Shown here piece by piece: positions 1-6,183 of a DNA stretch of 7,273 nucleotides (positions within the stretch are counted from its first letter, which is position 1; every line of letters begins with the position of its first letter). The translations under genes and the position numbers were made by a program. This DNA comes from an uncultured Candidatus Melainabacteria bacterium (lineage in GTDB: Bacteria; Cyanobacteriota; Vampirovibrionia; Gastranaerophilales; Gastranaerophilaceae). The notes under the pieces were generated by a model, which saw only the letters and a list, made by a program, of their open reading frames with translations, did not search any database and was not told the DNA's origin. The DNA is taken from the NCBI GenBank assembly GCA_934675225.1, contig CAKUQA010000058.1, positions 1-7,273 on the forward strand, given 5' to 3'.

Positions 1-1
1 G

Positions 2-241
2 GCAAATTTCTTGTACTTTTTGTTAAGTATAATAATTGTTCTTCCTGGGTTAAGATTAATTTTTCCAAGACTAATAATGTCAAGAATGGCTATATCTTTT
101 GTTCCATTTGTCGCATTGTATTTTGTGTTTAGTAAATATATTCATTTGCCGGCTTTGTTTGAAATGTTGAGTCTAATGTTTGTATTTTATGTTTGCTACT
201 TCACTTTGACAAAGACTGTAATGAAACGTCCAGAGCAATAG
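2..241 (+). CDS. C-terminal fragment of a hydrophobic membrane protein (5' end outside window)
   Basis: The frame is open from the first bases of the window to a TAG at 239-241, so this is most likely the tail of a longer gene. A TTG at 11 could serve as a start, but only ten bases precede it and no ribosome binding site can be judged. The visible 79 residues hold three hydrophobic stretches: FLYFLLSIIIVLPGLRLIF, then around MAISFVPFVALYFVF, then LFEMLSLMFVFYVCYF. Short loops with Arg or Lys separate them, and the tail is short and basic (KRPEQ). This pattern fits an integral inner-membrane protein with two or three membrane segments in the visible part. No family motif is recognisable, so no function is given. 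No clear intrinsic terminator follows the stop codon. Confidence 0.55.
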   Translation, partial: ANFLYFLLSIIIVLPGLRLIFPRLIMSRMAISFVPFVALYFVFSKYIHLPALFEMLSLMFVFYVCYFTLTKTVMKRPEQ

Positions 242-310
242 AAGGTTAATATTTGTTAATAATATAGCAACAAAAATTTTTCTCAGGCTTTAATATCTGA
301 GATAATGTAG

Positions 311-324
311 ATTTGCATGCAAAT
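311..324. promoter_or_regulatory. Perfect 14-bp palindrome upstream of the adhesin gene
   Basis: The sequence ATTTGCATGCAAAT equals its own reverse complement over all 14 bases and lies 122 bp before the adhesin start codon. A continuous palindrome with no loop is a better fit to a site for a dimeric DNA-binding protein than to an RNA hairpin. Its half, TTTGCATG, appears again at 5946-5953 upstream of the coiled-coil gene and fabI. No convincing -35/-10 pair was found around it; the best -10-like hexamer nearby is TAGAAT at 372-377, without a good -35. The regulatory role is inference. Confidence 0.3.
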
Positions 325-446
325 TTATTAAGGAATTGTAATAAAAAATAGAAAATTTACTACTCTCTTGATAGAATTTTTATAGCTAGTCGAATTTTAT
401 ATAAAAAATAATTTATAAATTAGGGAAAATCTTTGAAAGGAAAAGC

Positions 447-3400
447 ATGATTAAGATAAAAGCCGGTAAAAGAAAAGCAGTTGCTTCTGCATTGACATTT
501 TGTTTCTTTTTACAACAATCTTTCTGCTTACAAGTTATGGCTACAAGCATTTCTGGTGTAACCGGTAATAATGGTGTTTATGATATTACTCCAACTGCCA
601 AAAATCCGGCAGGAGACATCGGGTTTAGAAAATATCAGAATTTTGACTTGAGCCAAGGAGATATTGCAAATCTTATATTTCACCTTCAAGGGCAGGATTT
701 GTCTACGTTTGTAAACCTTGTTGATAACCAAATTAATATTCAAGGTATTGTTAACGCTGTTAATAAAAATGGTGAGTTTAATAACGGGCATGCTGTATTC
801 ATTTCTCCAAATGGCATGGTTGTCGGTTCAAGCGGGGTTTTGAATGTAGGTTCTTTATCTGTCATGACTCCTGATAATGAAAGTTATGAAAAATTCAAAA
901 GTGATTTGAGGCGTCCGTCTTTGATTGCTGATTATAAATCTCAACTTGGCGAAGGAACAGCTTCTGTAAAAATAGATGGTAGTGTTCTTGCTCGTAATTT
1001 TGTTGATATTAATGCTGCTGATGTAAATATTGCTCAAAATGCTTTAATTATGGCTGGTGTTAAAGATGTAACAAAAATTATTTCAAACAAACAGGCAGAA
1101 GCTTTATTTAATAAATTAGTTAATACTGACAATATGAATTTGAATTCGTTCAAAAATGATAATGGAAGTATTTTGATAAAATCTTATGGGGCAAATGGAG
1201 GAACTAATATTGCAGGTACTATGAAAAACTATGGTACAGGCAGTGTAGAAGTTACAAACCAAGGTTCTAAAGGTATTAATGTCTCAGGAAAATCTTTGAA
1301 TTCAAATGGTGATACATTATTGACAAATAAAAAGGGTGAAGTTAATGTATCAGGAATTGTTGCAAATCAAGGCGGAAAATTACTTGTAGATAACACCGGT
1401 GATGGGGTTTTGATTGCCTCTACAGGTTTGTTAAGCAATCGTGGCGGAGAATTAATTGTTACTAATACGGGTGCTAACGGTGTAAATATTGCAAATGGAG
1501 GCTTGGTTAACAATTTTACTAACAGTGCAAATATTATTAATTCAGGTAAAAATGGAATTAATGTAAAAGGTCATGTTAATGCAAATGGTATTAATATAAC
1601 AAATAAAAATTCAAATGTTGTATTAGGAGATTCTACCGGTAATAATAATTTGAATTCTACTGCTAATGTAAATATTCAAATTAATGACGGTAATTTACTT
1701 AACTATGGTACTAAAGAAACATTAATAAAAGCTTCAAAAGACTTAAATATTGATGTTAAAAATGGTGCAATCGGAAAAGAAGTTGGACCTTGTGATGGAG
1801 GTGTTTGTACTGGTATTGGACCGAATGGCAGAGATTTAACAAAATCTGTTAATGTTAGTGTTGACGGAAATGTTAAAGCTATAAGTACTAAAGGCACAAA
1901 TGAGTCATTGATTAATATGGCAAGTTTGAATAACAATATGAATGTTGACCAAATTAAAGCTGATGGCAGAGTTATTCTTCTTGCAGACAGTTCTGTAAAA
2001 GGTTCAAAAGCTTATGATATAATTAATGCTTCAACAAATTCTAAAAATCCTAATGTTGAAGGTACTGGAATTTCAATTATTTCAAGCGGAAATATAGGTT
2101 CTAAGGATAAAGCTTTAACATTCAGACAAAACGGTGTTGAACATATTTTTTATGGTGATGACGCCACTAAACCTCACGTTGTAACAGATATTAATAAGCC
2201 AAAACAAGGTATTGATTTATTGGCTATTAATGACATCAATGTAAAAGGAATGGATGCTGCTGATGGTACTAAACTTGATACAAATGCTTGTGCAATAATT
2301 TCTCGTAACGGAAATGTAAATGCAGAATTTTCAGGAGATGTTTATGTTAGAGAAACAACTGCTAAAAATGTTCATCTGACAACTCGTGGAAAGAACATGT
2401 ATATTGAAAATCTTGGTGAAGTTCCTACTTATCCTCAAGATTATTATGGCCCAAATGGCGTAAAACTTGAAAAAGCAAAATTGGTTGCTCTTGATTTAGG
2501 TAGTTACAAGGATCCGAATGAAGCTCCTGAATATGAACATGCTGCAGATTCAACAATTGTTGTAAAAAATGGTACTATTTATGGTAAAGGTCAAGGTCGA
2601 CCGGCAAAAGAACAAGATTTGACAATGGTTGCAGATAATGCTTATGCCGGAGGATATTATTTCAATATGGGTAAGCATAGACCTGATGGAAAATCTACTT
2701 TGACTGTTGATGGTACAACAAATCCATTGAAAAATGGCACAGATCCTTCTGAACCGGTTTCAATAAGAACAAAGGCTGTTAGACCGGAAGATGTTACAGC
2801 AATTGGGGAAGATAAAAATGACAGAAACTATTATTATGGTGGAAGTTCTCAAGGTGATGATCCAAATTATGATGGCGTAAAAGACCCAAATAAGCAAGGT
2901 TCTGATGAGGATGATGATAATTTGGTTGTTCCTGAAGATAAAAATGAACCGATTGACACAGATAATGATACGGATACTGATATTGATACAGATACAGACA
3001 CAGACACGGATTTAGATACCGATACTGATACAGATATTGATACCGATACTGACACTGATACGGATATTGATACTGATACAGACATAGATACCGATACTGA
3101 CACTGATACGGATATTGATACTGACTCAGATACAGACACAGACATTGATACCGATACAGATACTGATACCGATTTAGATTCTGACACAGATACAGATACG
3201 GATACTGATATTGATTCAGATACCGACACTGATACAGATATCGATACGGATACAGATACAGACATAGATACTGACACAGACACTGATACGGATTCTGACA
3301 CAGATTCAGATACCGACACCGATACAGATACTGATACCGATATTGATACAGACTTGGATACCGATACCGACACCGATACAGATATCGATACGGATACCGA

Positions 3401-4055
3401 CACTGATACGGACTCTGACATTGATTCAGATACCGACACCGATGTAGATACGGATACAGATATTGATACTGATTTAGACACTGATACTGACACGGATACA
3501 GATTCCGATATCGATTCTGATACAGATACTGACGTAGATATTGATACTGACACCGATACCGATGTTGATACAGATACCGATACAGACACGGATGTTGATC
3601 CGGATCCAGACCCTGAACCAAATCCGGAACCAAATATCCCTGATAAAAGTACTGATTATGGTAAAGGAATATATAAACAGCGTGTAGTTGAATATAATGT
3701 TAATTCAATTGATAAACGTCATTATATGAGATTCCCTGCTCAAGATAACAGAAATCCTGTTCAATTAGCAGATAATGCAAAGATAGATTCATTACTCGAT
3801 ATTTCAAGAGGTGGTATAGCTGTTACTCACCACAATGATTTAAGAGTTGGTGATGTTGTTCCTGTAAATATTTCTTATGGAAACTTAAATATCAATGCAG
3901 ATGTAAAAATTGTTTCTGCAACTGACAGACGAGCTGGAGCAGAATTTACAAATCTTGATCAAATGACCGCAAATAAACTTCTTTATATGAATTTGTTGCT
4001 TGAAGAACAGGCTGCTATGCGCAATCAATCAAATGATTTATCTTATATAAAATAA
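447..4055 (+). CDS. Exported filamentous adhesin (LktA/FxxPxG-like) with Asp-X repeat tract and C-terminal PilZ-like domain
   Basis: This 1202-residue protein starts at an ATG preceded by GAAAGGA (435-441), a good ribosome binding site. Residues 1-32 look like a Sec signal peptide: a basic start (KIKAGKRK), a hydrophobic core, and VMA before the likely cut. Residues about 36-141 resemble the TPS/haemagglutinin-activity secretion domain, including VFISPNGMVVG (117-127), which carries the FxxPxG motif of leukotoxin LktA-family filamentous adhesins. Residues about 180-640 are Asn/Gly/Val-rich and probably form a beta-helix, with clear 22-25-residue repeats at 266-381. Residues 837-1051 alternate Asp with another residue, followed by a Pro hinge (DPDPDPEPNPEPN). 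Residues about 1085-1187 match a PilZ domain: RHYMR (1091-1095) gives RxxxR, DISRGG (1118-1123) gives D-x-S-x-x-G, and GAEF (1164-1167) fits its last strand. The likely role is surface attachment. No outer-membrane TpsB-type partner is in the window. The PilZ part is odd, because known c-di-GMP receptors of this family act inside the cell. The adhesin call is firm; the ligand and export route are inferred. Confidence 0.85.
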   Translation: MIKIKAGKRKAVASALTFCFFLQQSFCLQVMATSISGVTGNNGVYDITPTAKNPAGDIGFRKYQNFDLSQGDIANLIFHLQGQDLSTFVNLVDNQINIQGIVNAVNKNGEFNNGHAVFISPNGMVVGSSGVLNVGSLSVMTPDNESYEKFKSDLRRPSLIADYKSQLGEGTASVKIDGSVLARNFVDINAADVNIAQNALIMAGVKDVTKIISNKQAEALFNKLVNTDNMNLNSFKNDNGSILIKSYGANGGTNIAGTMKNYGTGSVEVTNQGSKGINVSGKSLNSNGDTLLTNKKGEVNVSGIVANQGGKLLVDNTGDGVLIASTGLLSNRGGELIVTNTGANGVNIANGGLVNNFTNSANIINSGKNGINVKGHVNANGINITNKNSNVVLGDSTGNNNLNSTANVNIQINDGNLLNYGTKETLIKASKDLNIDVKNGAIGKEVGPCDGGVCTGIGPNGRDLTKSVNVSVDGNVKAISTKGTNESLINMASLNNNMNVDQIKADGRVILLADSSVKGSKAYDIINASTNSKNPNVEGTGISIISSGNIGSKDKALTFRQNGVEHIFYGDDATKPHVVTDINKPKQGIDLLAINDINVKGMDAADGTKLDTNACAIISRNGNVNAEFSGDVYVRETTAKNVHLTTRGKNMYIENLGEVPTYPQDYYGPNGVKLEKAKLVALDLGSYKDPNEAPEYEHAADSTIVVKNGTIYGKGQGRPAKEQDLTMVADNAYAGGYYFNMGKHRPDGKSTLTVDGTTNPLKNGTDPSEPVSIRTKAVRPEDVTAIGEDKNDRNYYYGGSSQGDDPNYDGVKDPNKQGSDEDDDNLVVPEDKNEPIDTDNDTDTDIDTDTDTDTDLDTDTDTDIDTDTDTDTDIDTDTDIDTDTDTDTDIDTDSDTDTDIDTDTDTDTDLDSDTDTDTDTDIDSDTDTDTDIDTDTDTDIDTDTDTDTDSDTDSDTDTDTDTDTDIDTDLDTDTDTDTDIDTDTDTDTDSDIDSDTDTDVDTDTDIDTDLDTDTDTDTDSDIDSDTDTDVDIDTDTDTDVDTDTDTDTDVDPDPDPEPNPEPNIPDKSTDYGKGIYKQRVVEYNVNSIDKRHYMRFPAQDNRNPVQLADNAKIDSLLDISRGGIAVTHHNDLRVGDVVPVNISYGNLNINADVKIVSATDRRAGAEFTNLDQMTANKLLYMNLLLEEQAAMRNQSNDLSYIK
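1242..1589 (+). repeat. Degenerate 22-25-residue tandem repeats within the adhesin beta-helix
   Basis: Residues 266-381 of the adhesin divide into five consecutive units, starting at S266, D289, K311, E335 and S360. Each has the plan hydrophobic-strand, TN or N, G, a hydrophobic strand such as GINVSG, NGVNIAN or NGINVKG, then an N/G turn. A weaker sixth unit begins at I382. Such lengths fit one coil of a right-handed beta-helix, as in filamentous haemagglutinins. The units have diverged in DNA and are visible mainly at the protein level. Confidence 0.6.
2955..3599 (+). repeat. Strict (Asp-X) dipeptide repeat tract in the adhesin, hexamer GAY-NNN
   Basis: From residue 837 to 1051 every odd residue is Asp (108 Asp in 215 residues). 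The residue between is mostly Thr, with Ser, Ile, Leu, Val and one Asn. The DNA is a run of 6-bp units GAT/GAC plus mostly ACN. Both Asp codons and all four Thr codons are mixed throughout. One 38-bp stretch recurs exactly at 3039-3076 and 3087-3124 (offset 48 bp). The tract should be an extended, highly negative stalk. It resembles the Ser-Asp stalks of staphylococcal Clf/Sdr adhesins in plan and could bind calcium, though neither role is shown by sequence alone. The long open frames on the other strand here are by-products of the repeat. Confidence 0.95.
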
Positions 4056-4076
4056 ATCGTTAGTAAAAAATAATAT

Positions 4077-4116
4077 AAAAAAGAAGCTTTTCAAAATTGA
4101 TTAGCTTCTTTTTTTT
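4077..4116. terminator. Bidirectional intrinsic terminator between convergent genes
   Basis: AAAAAAGAAGCT (4077-4088) is the exact reverse complement of AGCTTCTTTTTT (4103-4114), with a 14-base loop between. The T-run continues to 4116 on the plus strand, and the A-run on the left gives a U-tract for transcripts from the minus strand. It starts 22 bases after the adhesin stop codon and ends 5 bases from the stop codon of the convergent gene, so it can serve both. The G/C part of the stem is short (GAAGC), so efficiency may be moderate. Confidence 0.85.
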
Positions 4117-4121
4117 ACTCC

Positions 4122-5879
4122 TTATGCGTATGATGCGTGCATTGAACTTGCTACTCTAGCTCTACGAATTCTTCTCATTTTAGGATCTGCATCAAGATTC
4201 CATTGAGCAACGTAACCTTTGGTTGTTCCTTGAGTATTTGTGTTTTGAGCTGAGAACAAGGCTGCAGTTGACATTATGCCTTGAGAGAATTTTTGAAAAT
4301 CAAATTTTTGTGTAGATTTTTTAGCAGCTGATGTAGTGTTTGTGAAACCTGAAACTGTCTTTTCACCGACTTTTTTTCTAGTTTTTTTATCAAGTCCTGT
4401 AACAACGCCTGTATCAGTATTGATAGAACCTTTGGCTGCTGTAACATTTGTTTGGAAGTTGCTAACAGCTTTGTTTTTAGCGTTTGCGACAGCATTGTTT
4501 GTTTTTGCATCTCCACTTTTAATATCTTTTATTAAACCTTTTGTATCAAGAGGATTATCTTCGTTAGCCATTTGTTCTTGTAGTTGACCGCTGATAGATT
4601 TTCTCATTTCTTTTTTAGTCATACCGCCAAGAGCTGCATCGTCCATACTATTAACTGTTTGTCTAGCTGCTGCATTTGCGGCAAGTTTGTTAGTTGCGGC
4701 TTTTGCTTCATCATTAATTGATTCAAAAGCTTTACCAAGGTTAGTAGTAGATTTTACTGCAGCAGCTCCTGTTTGGACAGCTGCGGCTGTGCTTGTCATA
4801 GCTCCAACAAGGTTGCCTTCTGCTGCATAAGCTGCTGTTTTGGTGATATTTGCTGCGGTTTGTCCATAATCACCAACCATTTTAGTTACATAACCAACTT
4901 TTTTCATAACAGTTCCGGTTGCGATTAATGCAGCACCTGCTCCAAATAAACCACTCATCGCCTGACCTAAGGCAATTAATCCGACACCGGCTGTTTGAAC
5001 AGTTGTGCCAAGAGTTGAAACAAGTGCACTGATTTGTTCTATTTTAGTTGCTGTTTTTATAACTCCACTTGTTTCGTTTTGGTTTTGTTGAATAGATTTC
5101 GCATTTCTTTTTTGAACTTTTATATAATTAGCATTTGTTTTTCTCATTTTAGAAAGAGTTCTGGATGAACTTCTTTGTAATGAGTAAATTTGTTTGCCGT
5201 TGCTTTGTACCAAGTTTGTTTTAGAACCGATTAATTTTTGAAGTTGATTAATTTTATCTTGGTTTGGATTGCTTGCTTGACCGCCTTGAGTAGCGGAGTT
5301 TCCGCCAATAGAAAAAGAATTTGAGCCCAACAAGCTGTCTAGTTCGTTTTGTGCATTTTCTATTTCTGTTTGTGTTTCATTTGTTTCTTGTGTTAGTTTT
5401 TGTAATTTTAAATTTTCTTTTTGGAAATCTGCTTCTTGTTTTTTTAATTGAGCTTGAAATTGTTTATCGTCTTTTTTTGTTTCTTTGTTAAGTTTTTGAG
5501 ATTTTGTACTAAAGTTATTAACTTTTTTTGCATCAGACTGTGCATCGCTTGTTAATTTTTTAACATTGTCAGCATTTTTTTCAGCATCGTTTGCTGCTGC
5601 TTTTCCTTCTGAAGCACTAGTTATATTATTATTTTCTTTTTTTTCTGTAGTATTTGTTGTTTTGTTATTATTTGTTTTTAATTCTGTTAGAGATTTTTTT
5701 GTGTTTAAGTCATTAAGTGTAGCTGTTTGAGATTGTTGTTTAACTTGTGGGGCGTTGAAGATTGAACCTGTCATTTGCATATAAGCAGGCTTATTTGACT
5801 GTGTGCTTTGGGTTTTCTTGCCAAACACAAGCTTTGTCAAATCAATCTTATTCGCGTTATTTACGTTTGAAACGCCCAT
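4122..5879 (-). CDS. Cysteine-free coiled-coil protein with Gly/Ala-rich hydrophobic core, function unknown
   Basis: This is a 585-residue protein of no family I recognise. The ATG at 5879 is preceded on its strand by AAAAAAAGAGAG, a plausible ribosome binding site. There is no signal peptide; the N-terminus (MGVSNVNNANKIDLTKLVFG) is polar. Residues 50-95 are low-complexity Asn/Thr/Lys. Residues about 95-183 and 205-270 are Gln/Lys/Glu/Asn-rich with few helix breakers and are likely coiled coils, split by a Gly/Ser/Asn linker (185-207). Residues about 282-325 are hydrophobic with many glycines (around AGVGLIALGQAMSGLFGAGA) and could enter a membrane as a glycine-zipper hairpin. Residues 340-405 are Ala/Thr-rich helix. 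The C-terminus has a basic cluster KMRRIRRAR (567-575). There is no cysteine and a single Trp (W560). The plan of coiled coil plus hydrophobic hairpin without a signal peptide recalls SipB/IpaB-type translocators or pore-forming effectors. That is architecture only, with no residue-level evidence. A large cytoplasmic scaffold is equally possible. Confidence 0.8.
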   Translation of the reverse strand: MGVSNVNNANKIDLTKLVFGKKTQSTQSNKPAYMQMTGSIFNAPQVKQQSQTATLNDLNTKKSLTELKTNNNKTTNTTEKKENNNITSASEGKAAANDAEKNADNVKKLTSDAQSDAKKVNNFSTKSQKLNKETKKDDKQFQAQLKKQEADFQKENLKLQKLTQETNETQTEIENAQNELDSLLGSNSFSIGGNSATQGGQASNPNQDKINQLQKLIGSKTNLVQSNGKQIYSLQRSSSRTLSKMRKTNANYIKVQKRNAKSIQQNQNETSGVIKTATKIEQISALVSTLGTTVQTAGVGLIALGQAMSGLFGAGAALIATGTVMKKVGYVTKMVGDYGQTAANITKTAAYAAEGNLVGAMTSTAAAVQTGAAAVKSTTNLGKAFESINDEAKAATNKLAANAAARQTVNSMDDAALGGMTKKEMRKSISGQLQEQMANEDNPLDTKGLIKDIKSGDAKTNNAVANAKNKAVSNFQTNVTAAKGSINTDTGVVTGLDKKTRKKVGEKTVSGFTNTTSAAKKSTQKFDFQKFSQGIMSTAALFSAQNTNTQGTTKGYVAQWNLDADPKMRRIRRARVASSMHASYA

Positions 5880-5938
5880 AGTTTGCTCTCTTTTTTTACT
5901 CTCTTAAATATATAAAAACTTCCGAAACTCCCTGATTT

Positions 5939-5956
5939 CAACATGTTTGCATGTTG
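5939..5956. repeat. Inverted repeat CAACATG-TTTG-CATGTTG
   Basis: Two perfect 7-base arms (5939-5945 and 5950-5956) flank a 4-base spacer. The site lies 60-77 bp upstream of the minus-strand start codon and overlaps the TTGAAA hexamer on that strand. No T-run follows on either strand, so it is not an intrinsic terminator. It could be an operator for the coiled-coil gene or a small RNA hairpin; the sequence does not decide. Confidence 0.4.
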
Positions 5957-5975
5957 TTACAATTGTTAATAATTT

Positions 5976-6109
5976 AGTGAAAAGTGAAAGGTGAAACGTG
6001 AAAAGACCAATACAGGTGCTATCACACCAAAGTTATTTTTGAGCGAAGCGAACTAAATGGACTTCTCACTTCTCACTTCTCTCTTTTAACTTTTCACCTC
6101 TCACTTCTG
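5976..6109. repeat. 134-bp element with opposed 7-bp tandem repeats (MITE-like or long hairpin)
   Basis: The left arm (5976-6003) is four 7-bp units of NGTGAAA. The right arm (6061-6109) is seven 7-bp units of ACTTCTC and close variants (ACTTTTC, ACCTCTC, TCTTTTA), that is, the complement of the same kind of unit. The arms flank a 57-bp unique core that contains GAGCGAAGCGAAC. Bases 5982-5996 can pair with 6092-6106 at 14 of 15 positions, so an imperfect long stem can form. The element ends 29 bp before the fabI -10 box. It looks like a non-autonomous interspersed repeat; no transposase or target-site duplication is visible. Confidence 0.6.
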
Positions 6110-6138
6110 TTATTGCTAATTTTTTCTGTTCGTGCTAC

Positions 6139-6144
6139 TATAAT
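6139..6144 (+). promoter_or_regulatory. Probable -10 box of the fabI promoter (TATAAT)
   Basis: This is an exact sigma-70 -10 hexamer, 39 bp before the fabI ATG, which would give a leader of about 33 bases carrying the ribosome binding site. The best -35-like hexamer upstream is TTGCTA (6113-6118), but the 20-bp spacer is long, so the -35 is uncertain. Because the repeat element and a divergent gene lie upstream, fabI needs a promoter about here. Confidence 0.5.
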
Positions 6145-6183
6145 CAAGTATTTTAGTTAGTTAAAAAGAGGGAGATATAACTT

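Larger units (their letters stand above)
5880..6183. other. 304-bp intergenic region between divergent genes
   Basis: No coding frame is credible here. It holds, in order: the ribosome binding site of the minus-strand gene (about 5887-5893); a possible minus-strand -10 TATATT (5907-5912) with a TTGAAA at 5936-5941, at a spacing (23 bp) too long for a normal promoter; a 7-bp inverted repeat (5939-5956); TTGTTAATAAT (5963-5973); a heptamer-bounded repeat element (5976-6109); a plus-strand -10 TATAAT (6139-6144); and the fabI ribosome binding site GAGGGAG (6168-6174). The repeat element physically separates the two control regions. Confidence 0.7.

Noticed and set aside
281..302. Stem TCTCAG/CTGAGA with a 10-base loop after the first gene, as a terminator
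   Set aside because: The stem is only 6 bp and no T-run follows it on the plus strand, so an intrinsic terminator cannot be supported.
2955..3599. The 6-bp repeat tract as a CRISPR array or minisatellite without coding role
   Set aside because: There are no spacers, the unit is 6 bp, the reading frame is kept throughout, and synonymous variation shows protein-level constraint.
2794..3633. Two long minus-strand open frames (240 and 279 codons; Ser-Val and Tyr-Gln/Arg-rich) opposite the Asp-X tract
   Set aside because: They arise because the GAY-ACN hexamer repeat has no stop codons in these antisense frames. Their composition is just the repeat read backwards, and the plus-strand gene runs through with a signal peptide and real domains.
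4336..4587. Plus-strand open frame of 83 codons inside the coiled-coil gene
   Set aside because: It is antisense to a long intact gene. Its hydrophobic appearance is what Lys/Asn/Ala-rich codons give when read on the other strand.
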